In this document: positions 27,865 to 37,640 of the stretch, in pieces
Layout of the letters: every line of letters starts with the position of its first letter
Numbering within the stretch: the first letter of the stretch is position 1
DNA from: Vibrio quintilis
GTDB lineage: Bacteria > Pseudomonadota > Gammaproteobacteria > Enterobacterales > Vibrionaceae
Direction: 5' to 3'
NCBI RefSeq assembly: GCF_024529975.1
Contig: NZ_AP024897.1
Location: forward strand, 1,984,001 to 2,048,000
DNA: 64,000 nt
The notes under the pieces: model-generated
What the model saw: only the letters and a program-made list of their open reading frames with translations
What the model was told of the DNA's origin: nothing
The model's database searches: none
Made by a program: the position numbers and the translations under genes

Positions 27865-27885
27865 AAGCTGAGCGGCTTTTATTCA

Positions 27886-27918
27886 AATCTCCGGGGACTT
27901 TTCCCCGGAGATTTTTTT
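27886..27918 (+). terminator. Terminator of the Ig/beta-helix gene
   Basis: AATCTCCGGGG pairs with CCCCGGAGATT (11 bp, six-base loop) and runs into seven T. Confidence 0.93.
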
Positions 27919-28039
27919 ATCGTTTTTCAGACTTTCGATCGGCCTTTGAACTTTGTAGTGGTTCTCAGAATAATGAATGCAGAGTGAAAAAGAGAATGAA
28001 CATACCAGTCAGAGTGGCTTCATTCAGGCACTGTTGCAT

Positions 28040-28597
28040 TTAAGCATCAACGGCCAGTAACTGATCAATCAACTCAACATGATGGGACGGAATACCAGCG
28101 TAATTTTTATAGCGTGGTTGTTGACGATCATTATCAACCGGTGCCTGCCAGCCCTGCGTATGACGGATAAAAAAGCGGGCAAAATCTTCTGAGATTTCAA
28201 GACAGCCGGAAAGGACCGTATCAATGTAAGTCTGTAATACCGGTATGTTTTCACATGGCGGTTGAGGTTGTGGTTTGATATAGACCCAGATGTCATTTTC
28301 AGCAGTGATATCCAGCGGGGTTTCAAACTGTTCAGGCTGAAGACGGACTCTTTGATAGCCGGCTTCTCTTCTGTCAAATTCTTTCAGCTCATCTATCGTA
28401 ATTTCAAGCAGGACACCATTGACTAATCCGTCTCCTGGTTCAGAAACCAGTGGTGATGCGATGTAATTGTCATTCACCTTGCCCCAGTGTCTGACTAACC
28501 CGGAAACCACAGCCGGGACTGCATGGCCGGTCTGTCCGGTTAACCGGCGGGAAGAAGAATTCATCAGACTGCCATAGCCAAAGATATAAATCGACAT
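28040..28597 (-). CDS. Gamma-glutamylcyclotransferase-like protein
   Basis: 185 residues with the GGCT/AIG2 fold: IFGYGSLM at residues 4-11 forms the substrate loop, and the glutamate in FDRREAGYQRV (about residue 78) is the expected catalytic acid. Family members release 5-oxoproline from gamma-glutamyl peptides, ChaC types from glutathione. The exact substrate is not clear. It is the last of three closely spaced minus-strand genes (spacing about 23 and 38 bases). Confidence 0.8.
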   Translation of the reverse strand: MSIYIFGYGSLMNSSSRRLTGQTGHAVPAVVSGLVRHWGKVNDNYIASPLVSEPGDGLVNGVLLEITIDELKEFDRREAGYQRVRLQPEQFETPLDITAENDIWVYIKPQPQPPCENIPVLQTYIDTVLSGCLEISEDFARFFIRHTQGWQAPVDNDRQQPRYKNYAGIPSHHVELIDQLLAVDA

Positions 28598-28620
28598 AAA
28601 TAATAAGCCCTACAATTGAA

Positions 28621-29067
28621 TTAAATATGATCTGAAACACTGATTTTTGCGCGGATAAATTCACTGTGATCGACATATAACAGCTCTGCCGTTTTGCGGA
28701 TAACCGCATCTTCTAACGGGTCGATATAGCCATCGGTGTGCGCCAGCTCCCACATCGCCTGTATCAGTTCATAACGCTTGGGATGGGATAACGAACGAAG
28801 CTGAGAAGTAAAATCATAAAGAGAGGCTGAGTCCCGGACCAGTTGATCAGCCTGATGCAGTAAAGCATCTGCTGTGGTTTCACTGACCTGACAGACTTTT
28901 TGTAGTATTTGACGACGGGCTATCGTCTCTTCCTCTGCAACATTGTGGTCAGCATTGGCAACTTCTGTCAGCAGGCAGGCAATCGCCAGATCGGGTTGAT
29001 CTTCATTCGCTGGTGATGACTGAGCGTCAATCAGTTCTTTAAAAATAGACGCAATTGCATTCAACAT
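28621..29067 (-). CDS. TerB-like (tellurite resistance type) protein
   Basis: 148 residues, all helical. Acidic motifs at VANADHNVAEEE and AHTDGYIDPLEDAVI match the two metal-binding turns of the TerB/DjlA family. Single TerB-domain proteins of this kind are widespread and uncharacterised; there is no ter operon here, so tellurite resistance should not be assumed. It is probably cotranscribed with its two minus-strand neighbours. Confidence 0.78.
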   Translation of the reverse strand: MLNAIASIFKELIDAQSSPANEDQPDLAIACLLTEVANADHNVAEEETIARRQILQKVCQVSETTADALLHQADQLVRDSASLYDFTSQLRSLSHPKRYELIQAMWELAHTDGYIDPLEDAVIRKTAELLYVDHSEFIRAKISVSDHI

Positions 29068-29105
29068 ATCTGTTCCATTGATGAAAATAAAACGAATAAA
29101 TCTGG

Positions 29106-29468
29106 TTATTCATCATTTGTTGGTGATTCTTCGCCAAAATGACCCAACATTTCGACAACTTCAGAAGAGGTTCGTTCATGAGCATACAGGATTAGCGCAA
29201 GAATTGCTTCCTGCTTGCTGTTTAGTGAAGCCTCTTCCTGAAAGATTTGCATAATCTGTTCTCTGATCAGATTGATTTCATGTTCAACAAACCCGCGGCC
29301 TTCTTCTTCTCCCTGGTTGTCTTCCGGGACATTGTCAAACTCCAGAAACAGGTAGTTATCCAGTTGTTTGGCATGGACCAGTCTTTCCGGTAGCCACTCT
29401 TCACCGGTTACTACTTCCGGGTCGCCGGTCAGAGAATGAAGTAATTGCACAAGTCTGGAGGCTTTCAC
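29106..29468 (-). CDS. Conserved hypothetical acidic protein
   Basis: 120 residues, strongly acidic (EEEGRGFVEHE, SEVVEMLGHFGEESP), mostly helical, with no signal peptide or membrane segment. I do not recognise a family. It is the first of three closely spaced minus-strand genes with the TerB-like and GGCT-like proteins and is divergent from hrpA. Confidence 0.7.
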   Translation of the reverse strand: MKASRLVQLLHSLTGDPEVVTGEEWLPERLVHAKQLDNYLFLEFDNVPEDNQGEEEGRGFVEHEINLIREQIMQIFQEEASLNSKQEAILALILYAHERTSSEVVEMLGHFGEESPTNDE

Positions 29469-29812
29469 GTTATGTATATCTCATTTCAATGTATTGGCTG
29501 ATAAACGGCTCATTTCATCAACGAATCGTTTGCGTCACTATTTTGCGGGTTTATTGAGATTTAAAACAAAAATCCTGAAGCAATAAAATACCAGATATTT
29601 CAGAGTCTGTTGATCTTTGATGAAGTTTTTTGCAGCAAACGCGCTCCGGTAACCTTGCGACAGCAGCATCTGGCCGCCAAAGTTGAATCAGCTTCAGAGG
29701 TGTTGCTGAAACAGAAAGTGTGGCTGAAAAAGAACAGAAAGGAAAAATTTTTCCTGATGAAATCGCCGGAAATTCATGTGAACTGCTTTTTGAGGGCTTG
29801 GTATCCTCCGGA

Positions 29813-29830
29813 TGGATTATGGTACAATCC
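29813..29830 (+). promoter_or_regulatory. Probable hrpA promoter, extended -10
   Basis: TGGTACAAT (TG-N-TACAAT) at about 29820-29828 fits an extended -10 element, 37 bases before the proposed TTG start of hrpA. The -35 is weak, as usual for extended -10 promoters. The site supports the shorter hrpA reading frame. Confidence 0.5.
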
Positions 29831-29864
29831 GCGCAGTTTTAATCAGAATGTAATAGGATTCGCT

Positions 29865-32800
29865 TTGACATCGTCACAGCCTCAGGCCCACGAATCGAAA
29901 TCCAAAACCAATTCATACGGAACGCTACGCAAAGCATTGAATGATTGCATGCTCAAAGACAGATTCCGTTTCAATAAAAGGATTCAGGGCGCGAACAAAA
30001 TTAAAAATCCCGCAGCGAAGCAAGCGGTATTTGATGAAATTGCACAGGATATCGCACACTCCATGATGGCAGCTGAGCTTCGGCGTCAGTCTGCTGTGCA
30101 TCTTGAATATCCGGAGATTTTACCGGTCAGCCAGAAACGTGAAGAGATCGCGCAGGCAATAGCTTCTCATCAGGTGGTTATTGTGGCCGGGGAGACCGGT
30201 TCAGGAAAAACCACTCAGTTACCGAAAATCTGTGCTGAATTAGGGCGGGGCGTTTATGGCGTGATTGGCCATACGCAGCCACGTCGTCTTGCTGCGCGTT
30301 CCGTTTCGGCCCGGATTGCTGAGGAAACACACTCACAGCTGGGTGAATTTGTCGGTTATAAAGTCCGGTTTAATGATCAGATTTCAGATCAAACTCAGAT
30401 TAAGCTGATGACTGACGGTATACTGCTGGCAGAAATACAACATGATCGCTTTTTAAATCAGTATGATACGCTGATTATTGATGAAGCCCATGAACGGAGT
30501 CTGAATATTGATTTTATTCTGGGCTATCTGAAGCAGCTTTTACCTAAGCGCCCGGATCTGAAAGTGATTATCACTTCAGCAACCATTGATCCGGAACGTT
30601 TCTCAAAACATTTCGGCGATGCGCCGATTATTGAAGTATCCGGCAGAACTTATCCGGTTGAGACCCGTTACCGGCCTTTGGGCGGGGAAGATGAAAGTGA
30701 CCGGGATCAGCTGGAAGGTATTTTCGATGCCGTTGACGAACTGTCTGATGAAGGTCCTGGCGACATCCTGATTTTCATGAACGGTGAACGGGAGATCCGC
30801 GATACTGCTGATGCGTTGACAAAAAGAAATCTGAAACACACCGAAATTGTACCACTCTACGCGCGGTTATCTGCCGGGGAACAAAACCGGATATTCCAGT
30901 CTCATACCGGGCGAAGAATTGTACTGGCAACCAACGTCGCTGAAACCTCTTTGACAGTGCCGGGTATTAAATACGTGATTGATCCGGGCACGGCAAGAAT
31001 CAGCCGCTACAGTTACCGGACCAAGGTACAGCGTTTGCCCATCGAGCCAGTGTCTCAGGCCAGCGCCAATCAAAGAAAGGGACGTTGTGGCCGGGTTGCT
31101 GCCGGGATTTGTATCCGTCTGTATTCGGAGGATGATTTTTTATCCCGTCCGGAATTTACTGACCCGGAAATTCTGAGAACCAACCTGGCTTCGGTTATTT
31201 TGCAGATGACCGCTCTGGGGCTTGGTGATATTGAAGCCTTCCCGTTTGTCGAAGCACCTGACCGGCGCAATATTCAGGATGGTGTCCGTCTGCTGGAAGA
31301 GCTGGGTGCGATTTACGAAAAGGATCATCAGGCTCAGAAAGGACAGGAAGGGAAGAAACGGCTGACAGCCATCGGACAAAAATTATCCCGCTTACCGATT
31401 GATCCCCGTCTGGCCAGAATGGTGCTCGAATCATCACGGCTTGGCTGCTTGCATGAAGTGATGGTGATTGCGTCCGCATTGTCGATTCAGGATCCCAGAG
31501 AGCGGCCGTCCGACAAACAGCAGTCGTCAGATGATAAGCACCGGCGCTTCTTCCATGAAGATTCTGACTTTTTAACCTTTGTGAACCTTTGGAATTACCT
31601 GAAAAAAGAACAGAAATCATTAAGTAACAACCAGTTCCGCCGGCAGTGTAAGGCGGATTATCTGAATTATCTGCGGGTCAGGGAATGGCAGGATCTTTAC
31701 TTCCAGCTTCATCAGGTAATGCGGGAACTGAATGTTAAACTCAATGATGAACCCGGCAGTTATCAGGCTGTTCATACCTCATTGCTGACGGGTTTATTAT
31801 CTCATATTGGTCTGAAAGATCAGGAAAAAAGTGAATATCAGGGAGCGAGAAATGCCCGTTTCCACATTTTCCCGGCTTCCGGCCTGTTTAAGAAACAACC
31901 CAAATGGGTGATGACGGCTGAGCTGGTTGAAACCTCAAAACTGTGGGCCAGAGTGGTAGCTAAAATGCAGCCGGAGTGGGTTGAACCGCTGGCGCAACAT
32001 CTGATTAAGCGCACTTACAGTGAACCGCATTGGTCTAAAAAACGCGCTGCAGTGATGGCTTATGAAAAAGTCACGCTGTACGGTATTCCTGTGATTGGCA
32101 AACGACTGGTTAATTACGGCAATATCGATCCGGTCATCTGTCGGGAGATTTTTATCCGCAGTGCGCTGGTTGAAGGTGACTGGGAAAATAAACATGCGTT
32201 TTTCAGACAAAACCGAAAGTTATTACAAGAAGTTGAAGAGCTTGAGCATAAGTCCAGACGCCGGGATATTCTGATCGATGACGAGTCTTTGTATCAGTTT
32301 TATGATCAGCGGGTCGGGACTGAAGTGGTTTCCGGGCGACATTTTGATACCTGGTGGAAGACGGCTGGTAAAGCAAATTCAGAATTGCTGAATTTTGAAA
32401 AAGAGATGTTGCTGAAAGGTGATGCGAGCCATATCACAGAGCTGGATTATCCGAACTTCTGGCATCAGCATGGTGTGAAACTCAAACTCAGCTATCAATT
32501 TGAACCAGGTGATGACCGTGACGGTGTCACGGTTCACATCCCGTTGCCGGTGCTCAACCAGGTGGAGCCCGGTGGTTTTGACTGGCAGATTCCGGGATTA
32601 AGACATGAACTGATTGTCAGTCTGATCAAGTCGTTGCCTAAGAATTTACGCCGGAACTTTGTTCCTGCACCCAACTATGCGGATGCTTTTCTGGCCAGAG
32701 TCACACCACTGGAAATGCCGTTGCTGGATGCGCTGGAGAAAGAACTTCGCCGGATGACCGGCGTTGAGATTCTCCGTGAAGACTGGAACCCTGAACAGGT

Positions 32801-33803
32801 TGCAGAACACTTGAAAGTCACCTTCCGCGCGGTTGATCATCGCCATCGTAAGTTAAAAGAAAACAAAGATTTATATGCACTGAAAGACAGTCTGAAAGAT
32901 AAAGTGAAAGAAACGCTTTCTCAGGTTGCTGACGATGACATTGAGCAGAAAGGGCTGCACACCTGGAGTTTTGGTGAACTCCCTCAGGTTTACCAGCAGA
33001 AAAAAGGCGGGTTTGATGTCAAAGCTTATCCTGCGCTGGTTGATCAAAAGGATAGTGTCGCGGTGCAGCTGTTTGAGACGGAAGAAGAGCAACGCACGGT
33101 CATGCAGGCCGGTCAGCGGCGGCTTATTTTGCTGAATGTGCCGTCACCGATCAAATATTTACACCAGAATCTGCCCAATAAATCCAAACTGGGTCTTTAC
33201 TTTAATCCATATGGAAAAGTGCTGGACTTGATCGATGATTGTATTGCCTGCGGTGTCGATAAACTGATCGAAGAAAAGGGTGGACTGGTATGGCAGGGTG
33301 ATGCCTTTGAAGCTTTGAAAGAGCATGTCAGGGCTGAGCTGGGTGATACCGTGGTTGATATTGCCAGACAGGTTGAATCGATTCTGACAATGGCTTTTCA
33401 GATCAATAAGAAGCTGAAAGGCAAGGTTGATTTGTCGATGGCATTTGCCTTATCGGATATCAAAGCACAGATTGAAGGATTGATTTTCAAAGGATTTGCC
33501 ACTGAGTGCGGCTGGCAGAAACTGCCGGATATTCTGCGTTATATGAAGGCGATTGAAAGGCGGCTGGAAAAACTGCCGATCGATCCGAACAAAGACCGGC
33601 TTCATATGCTGAAAATTGAGTCTGTTACGGCGGATTACCGCGAGCTGCTCAACAAAATCCCGAAAGGCGCGACAGTACCGGCAGAGATCCGGGAGGTGCG
33701 CTGGATGATCGAAGAGTTGCGTGTCAGTTTCTTCGCTCAGCAGCTTGGCACGCCATATCCTGTATCGGATAAGCGAATAAAAAATGCTATCGATGAGTTT
33801 TAG
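29865..33803 (+). CDS. hrpA: ATP-dependent RNA helicase HrpA
   Basis: About 1313 residues, the usual HrpA length. DEAH-box motifs: Walker A GETGSGKTTQ, PRRLAARSV, DEAHERS (motif II), TSATID (III), and QRKGRCGR (VI), followed by winged-helix, ratchet-like and OB regions and the long C-terminal DUF3418 part. In E. coli it rescues stalled ribosomes and processes fimbrial mRNA. The frame is open upstream to 29610, but the extra 85 residues look non-coding. TTG 29865 has AGGA six bases before it and a promoter-like element upstream, and gives an N terminus that aligns with E. coli HrpA. Confidence 0.94.
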   Translation: MTSSQPQAHESKSKTNSYGTLRKALNDCMLKDRFRFNKRIQGANKIKNPAAKQAVFDEIAQDIAHSMMAAELRRQSAVHLEYPEILPVSQKREEIAQAIASHQVVIVAGETGSGKTTQLPKICAELGRGVYGVIGHTQPRRLAARSVSARIAEETHSQLGEFVGYKVRFNDQISDQTQIKLMTDGILLAEIQHDRFLNQYDTLIIDEAHERSLNIDFILGYLKQLLPKRPDLKVIITSATIDPERFSKHFGDAPIIEVSGRTYPVETRYRPLGGEDESDRDQLEGIFDAVDELSDEGPGDILIFMNGEREIRDTADALTKRNLKHTEIVPLYARLSAGEQNRIFQSHTGRRIVLATNVAETSLTVPGIKYVIDPGTARISRYSYRTKVQRLPIEPVSQASANQRKGRCGRVAAGICIRLYSEDDFLSRPEFTDPEILRTNLASVILQMTALGLGDIEAFPFVEAPDRRNIQDGVRLLEELGAIYEKDHQAQKGQEGKKRLTAIGQKLSRLPIDPRLARMVLESSRLGCLHEVMVIASALSIQDPRERPSDKQQSSDDKHRRFFHEDSDFLTFVNLWNYLKKEQKSLSNNQFRRQCKADYLNYLRVREWQDLYFQLHQVMRELNVKLNDEPGSYQAVHTSLLTGLLSHIGLKDQEKSEYQGARNARFHIFPASGLFKKQPKWVMTAELVETSKLWARVVAKMQPEWVEPLAQHLIKRTYSEPHWSKKRAAVMAYEKVTLYGIPVIGKRLVNYGNIDPVICREIFIRSALVEGDWENKHAFFRQNRKLLQEVEELEHKSRRRDILIDDESLYQFYDQRVGTEVVSGRHFDTWWKTAGKANSELLNFEKEMLLKGDASHITELDYPNFWHQHGVKLKLSYQFEPGDDRDGVTVHIPLPVLNQVEPGGFDWQIPGLRHELIVSLIKSLPKNLRRNFVPAPNYADAFLARVTPLEMPLLDALEKELRRMTGVEILREDWNPEQVAEHLKVTFRAVDHRHRKLKENKDLYALKDSLKDKVKETLSQVADDDIEQKGLHTWSFGELPQVYQQKKGGFDVKAYPALVDQKDSVAVQLFETEEEQRTVMQAGQRRLILLNVPSPIKYLHQNLPNKSKLGLYFNPYGKVLDLIDDCIACGVDKLIEEKGGLVWQGDAFEALKEHVRAELGDTVVDIARQVESILTMAFQINKKLKGKVDLSMAFALSDIKAQIEGLIFKGFATECGWQKLPDILRYMKAIERRLEKLPIDPNKDRLHMLKIESVTADYRELLNKIPKGATVPAEIREVRWMIEELRVSFFAQQLGTPYPVSDKRIKNAIDEF

Positions 33804-33911
33804 GATCAGATTTTGCTTACCGTATTTAGTGACGTGTCATTGAAATGATTTCGGGCAATGTGCGGCAAATATTCGCCGGTTCACATGGTCGTTATACAGA
33901 GAAGGTTTATC

Positions 33912-34391
33912 ATGAAAAAATTACTGATTGGATTCGCACTTTTGGGTGCATCAACATCTGTACTGGCAGATTCTCTGATTTACGGAGGTGCGTCCGTAGG
34001 TGAATCTGAATACAAAGGTGAACATGGTACGACTTATAACGTCCATGTCGGTACAGGTATTTTACCCATACTCGGCTTAGAAGCCGGCATGACTAAATTT
34101 GAAGAAGTGACGGTTAATTCCGTAAAAACTGAGGCCAACACGGTTTATTTCGCTGCAAAACCAAGCCTTGATTTAGGTCCGTTGCATGTCTATGCCAAAG
34201 GTGGTTTACATTCCTGGGATAAAAAAGAAGACGGTACAAAAGTCGATGATGGCCTGGATATTATGTATGGTGTCGGCGCTGAACTTTCTGTGATGGGGCC
34301 GATTACTGTGGGTGCCAGTTATCAGACTTATGAGATGGATGGGAGCGATATGAAAACTTATCAGCTTAATGCGACATTCCACTTCTTATAA
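33912..34391 (+). CDS. Small outer-membrane beta-barrel protein (YfaZ-like)
   Basis: 159 residues with a signal peptide (to about SVLA-20) and about eight predicted beta strands ending in a terminal aromatic (NATFHFL). It resembles YfaZ-type small barrels of unknown role. ATG 33912 begins the signal peptide; the frame is open back to 33858, but those residues are hydrophilic and unlikely. A terminator follows. Confidence 0.75.
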   Translation: MKKLLIGFALLGASTSVLADSLIYGGASVGESEYKGEHGTTYNVHVGTGILPILGLEAGMTKFEEVTVNSVKTEANTVYFAAKPSLDLGPLHVYAKGGLHSWDKKEDGTKVDDGLDIMYGVGAELSVMGPITVGASYQTYEMDGSDMKTYQLNATFHFL

Positions 34392-34417
34392 ACCGGTTTC
34401 TGAATATTGCATGATTG

Positions 34418-34450
34418 AAAACAGGTCAGCTATTGCCGGCCTGTTTTTTT
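34418..34450 (+). terminator. Terminator of the YfaZ-like gene
   Basis: AAAACAGG pairs with CCTGTTTT, extended by two weaker pairs, followed by a T-run. Confidence 0.82.
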
Positions 34451-34487
34451 ATGGCTTCTGTTTCATTTTTTATGACTCACAGCGAAG

Positions 34488-35267
34488 TTATTTTGCGATC
34501 ATGATTTGCCGGTAAAGTTGTTCCAGTTCATTAAATTGTGCAAGCTCAACTGCTTTGCTATCGGTAATCACTGACGTGACCTGTTCAGGCCGGGCATAAT
34601 AAAAGCGGCTCTGTTTGCCTATTTTTGTATGATCAGCCAGTAAGATACACTGGTTTGACTGGCGAATCATGGCTTCAGCGATAGCACTTTCCCAGTGATA
34701 AAAGCTGCTTGTTCCGTGGCTGCAAATTCCGACAGGAGACAACACCGCCACATCGGCCCGGTAACGGTAAACTGTATTCAGCGTTTCCTCACCCCGGGTT
34801 TCTTTGGCGTCCGCCTGTAAATCTCCGCCAAGTAACAGAATCTGATTATTCAATTGTTCCCGTCCTTCGGAAGCATTGAGACATAAAGCTGCCTGAATAT
34901 TGTTGGTGATGATCGTCAGGCCGGACATTGTGGAAAGCGCCTCAGCAACGCGGGTTGTTGTGCTGCCCGAATCAAGAAATATGGTTTGTCCGGGCGAGAG
35001 CATCTCAGCGAGGGTTTGCGCGATGGCTTTCTTTTCTTTGGTTTGCCGGGCCTGACGTTCTGTCAGCGGGGCTTCCTGCTGGGGCTTTTGAATGGCAACA
35101 ATCCCGCCATGTACCCGCCTGACCAGGTTTTGATTTTCCAGCGTAATAATATCGCGCCGAATCGTTTCCCTTGAAACGCCTAACTCGCGGATTAAACGTT
35201 CTGTACTCACTTGCTGATGATTAGAAAGCAGTGTCTGAATCCGGTGTAATCTGACATGTTGTAACAT
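34488..35267 (-). CDS. DeoR/GlpR-family transcriptional regulator
   Basis: 259 residues. N-terminal DeoR helix-turn-helix (STERLIRELGVSRETIRRDI, about 20-40) and a C-terminal sugar-isomerase-like sensor domain with LDSGSTTTRVAEAL and SPVGICSHGTSS. Such repressors usually bind a phosphorylated intermediate. ATG 35267 starts the family-typical MLQHVRLHRIQTLL; the longer frame to 35399 is rejected. It lies near the amino-alcohol kinase and permease and could sense a phosphorylated product of that kinase, which is only a positional inference. Confidence 0.88.
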   Translation of the reverse strand: MLQHVRLHRIQTLLSNHQQVSTERLIRELGVSRETIRRDIITLENQNLVRRVHGGIVAIQKPQQEAPLTERQARQTKEKKAIAQTLAEMLSPGQTIFLDSGSTTTRVAEALSTMSGLTIITNNIQAALCLNASEGREQLNNQILLLGGDLQADAKETRGEETLNTVYRYRADVAVLSPVGICSHGTSSFYHWESAIAEAMIRQSNQCILLADHTKIGKQSRFYYARPEQVTSVITDSKAVELAQFNELEQLYRQIMIAK

Positions 35268-35425
35268 GAATTCTGTGTATATCCTGAGACTTAGCGGGTA
35301 AAAACAGAGTATATACTCAAGTTCGCTGAAGGTGCAGTATTCAGTGAGATTTGACCGGTTACCGGTATGAAATCCGGAAATTACCTGCCGAAATGGCAAA
35401 CGGCTGACCGGGAGACAGAAAGGAA

Positions 35426-36517
35426 TCAGCCGGAAATATGCATATGCTGTCTGAACTGACGGGGGCTGACACCAAACCAGCGTTTGAAGGCTCTGGAGAA
35501 TGCGCTGGTTTCCGAATAGCCCAGTAGCATGCCCATTTCAGAAATCGGTAGTTTTTGTTGTTTCAGATAATGAGTCGCCAGTTCACAACGTACATGATCA
35601 ACCAGACGGGAAAAAGTAATATTTTCCTGTTGCAGACGCCGTTGTAATGACCAGCGTGACATGCCGAGCTGGTCTGCTGTTGCTTCCAGATCCGGTTCGC
35701 CGTGAATCAGGGAAATCTGAATCTGCGCCCGGGTCTGCTCAACAATATTTTGCCGGTACGACGTTGTATTCAGGTGCTGTAATGCATCCAGCATGACACT
35801 CAGCAGCATCGGATCATGATTTGGCATCGGACGCATGACATCCGCTTTCGGGATAATCAGTGAATTGTACGGCTGATCAAAATAAACCGGCGCATCAAAG
35901 ACTTTACAGTGATCATGCCATTGTTCCGGGCGGGGATGTTCAAAATGAACTTCCCGTGGTGCCCATTTAATGCCGGTCGCAGAGCGAATCAGGTTCATAA
36001 TCATGCCCAGTGTCAGCTCAGCGTCCTGACGCCGGTAAATAATTGCACCATGACGAATCTGATAATCAAACCGCCAGCAGTCTTTCATATCAGCCAACTG
36101 AACAAAGGTATCATGCTGATGCCAGTGAAAGGCACTGGCCACATTTCTTAATGCTTCTTCCAGCGTGGCGGAACACAGGCCGATATAGCCGATTAATCCC
36201 AAAGACTGCGGCTGAAACTGCTTACCATAATGCAGACCGAAATTGTCATAATCTGCCTGTGATGCGGCTTCTTCAAGGACTCGGCAATAATTGACTAACT
36301 TAATACTCTGGGTCGGACTGACAATGATTTCCGGATCAACATCACAGCAGCCGAGAATCAGTTCGGCATTTCCGCCAACCCGGGTGATAAAATTATCCAG
36401 ACCCGTTGCAGCAGCAGATAATACACCCTGATTTGAAGAGAGCCGCTGACTAAGCGCACTGGTTATATGTTGATGAGAGACCACCGTTTTTTGCATCGTC
36501 ACTGAATCCTTGATCAC
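35426..36517 (-). CDS. AraC-family transcriptional regulator with Arabinose_bd-type sensor
   Basis: 363 residues. The N-terminal 200 residues match the Arabinose_bd domain of OruR/ArgR-type AraC regulators (FGLHYGKQFQPQSLGLIGYIG). The C-terminal 100 residues have two helix-turn-helix motifs, with LEATADQLGMSRWSLQRRLQQ and MLLGYSETSAFSRAFKRWFGVSPRQFR. Members control catabolic genes for amino acids, choline and similar amines. It lies 118 bases downstream of the APH kinase gene on the same strand, so regulation of the kinase and permease is plausible. Confidence 0.9.
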   Translation of the reverse strand: MIKDSVTMQKTVVSHQHITSALSQRLSSNQGVLSAAATGLDNFITRVGGNAELILGCCDVDPEIIVSPTQSIKLVNYCRVLEEAASQADYDNFGLHYGKQFQPQSLGLIGYIGLCSATLEEALRNVASAFHWHQHDTFVQLADMKDCWRFDYQIRHGAIIYRRQDAELTLGMIMNLIRSATGIKWAPREVHFEHPRPEQWHDHCKVFDAPVYFDQPYNSLIIPKADVMRPMPNHDPMLLSVMLDALQHLNTTSYRQNIVEQTRAQIQISLIHGEPDLEATADQLGMSRWSLQRRLQQENITFSRLVDHVRCELATHYLKQQKLPISEMGMLLGYSETSAFSRAFKRWFGVSPRQFRQHMHISG

Positions 36518-36635
36518 ACCGGTTCAACCATATCTCATCTAAGCAATTATCAAACCATGAGTTAATTATTTGATATTTAATGATATTTTTATTTTTCTCT
36601 GACTCAGGTGACTGATATTGGTGCAAAAAAACGAA

Positions 36636-37640
36636 TTAAATGCCCACAGGTAGTGCCTGAGTTTCCAGAAATTTCCGGCATAAACGAACCGACTCATCTG
36701 CCCAGTGAGGGCCGAGGCTTTGGGTCATTTCCGTTTCTGCATGTGTGCCGGTCCAGGCCAGCATCTGGATACGACGCTGAATAATCATCGCCGGTATGAT
36801 GTCAAAATCAGCCTGGGTTAAATGTCCGATTCGTTCATAACCCGTGATCCAGTTTTCCACCCAGGCCTGTGCATTCGGCAAATGCTCGTTAAAGCTGATC
36901 GCCGCCGCCAAATCATGCATATACCAGCCCATGCCGCAGTCATCAAAATCAATCACCCGGGTTTCGCCTTCATGTAACAGCAGGTTAGTCAGGCGTAAGT
37001 CGGCATGAATCAGACCATAGCGGGATTCATCCTGTCCGTAATCATCCAGTGCGGCATAAACCTGCTGCAGACTTTCTTCAATGATCGAATGATCAACTGC
37101 TTTCAGGTTCGGTGCATCCTGCCAGCGTCCCCAGTGGCTTTGATCGGTCACCATGGTGTCATGGTTCCACAGCAGCCGGTCAAAATAGTCCGGTTTTTGC
37201 CACTCACGACTGTGTTGATGTAACCGGGCGGTAATAGCCCCAAGTTGCTGAAATGATTCCGGATTGACCTCAGACGTCGGCATGTCTCCGTCGATCCAGT
37301 GGAATAGCACAGCATGTCTGATCGTGCCATCAGCTGAGGTTATCGTTTGAACATAATCCCCATTACTGCCCGCGATAGCTTCCGGAACAATGATGCCGGT
37401 TTCACGCAGGGCATTGAGCCATGCCAGTTCACTGAGAATATTATTTTTGTTGTGATAGCCGCAACGGTGAATCCGCATCGCATATTGATGCCTGGCTGTA
37501 GTAATTTTAAAGGTTGCATTTTCAGAACGGCACAACAGACGAAGTTGTCCGGCATATTGACTGGGGTAGGTTTGCAGTAACTGCTGTGCCAGATGGGTAA
37601 TTTGCTGATCCGTCAGGTTGTCATATTGTTCAGTTGACAT
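36636..37640 (-). CDS. APH-family small-molecule kinase (amino-alcohol or hydroxylysine kinase candidate)
   Basis: 334 residues with the aminoglycoside/choline kinase fold: an N-lobe with YAMRIHR, Brenner motif HADLRLTN (catalytic Asp) and the magnesium motif VIDFDDCG. It is not an antibiotic-resistance APH in sequence character; it is closer to homoserine, hydroxylysine and ethanolamine kinases. It is divergent from an ethanolamine-type permease, and a phospho-lyase-like aminotransferase lies further on. Together this suggests it phosphorylates an imported amino alcohol. ATG 37640 follows a strong AAGGAGT site; the longer frame to 37715 is rejected. Confidence 0.8.
   Translation of the reverse strand: MSTEQYDNLTDQQITHLAQQLLQTYPSQYAGQLRLLCRSENATFKITTARHQYAMRIHRCGYHNKNNILSELAWLNALRETGIIVPEAIAGSNGDYVQTITSADGTIRHAVLFHWIDGDMPTSEVNPESFQQLGAITARLHQHSREWQKPDYFDRLLWNHDTMVTDQSHWGRWQDAPNLKAVDHSIIEESLQQVYAALDDYGQDESRYGLIHADLRLTNLLLHEGETRVIDFDDCGMGWYMHDLAAAISFNEHLPNAQAWVENWITGYERIGHLTQADFDIIPAMIIQRRIQMLAWTGTHAETEMTQSLGPHWADESVRLCRKFLETQALPVGI

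Noticed and set aside
28621..29067. Tellurite resistance determinant
   Set aside because: A lone TerB domain without terC, terD or terE is not evidence for tellurite resistance.
29610..29864. N-terminal extension of the hrpA open frame (85 codons)
   Set aside because: Composition is not protein-like, it overlaps a promoter-like element, and the E. coli HrpA N terminus aligns only from about 29900.
36636..37640. Aminoglycoside resistance phosphotransferase
   Set aside because: The APH fold is shared with many metabolic kinases, and the neighbours point to amino-alcohol metabolism, not resistance.
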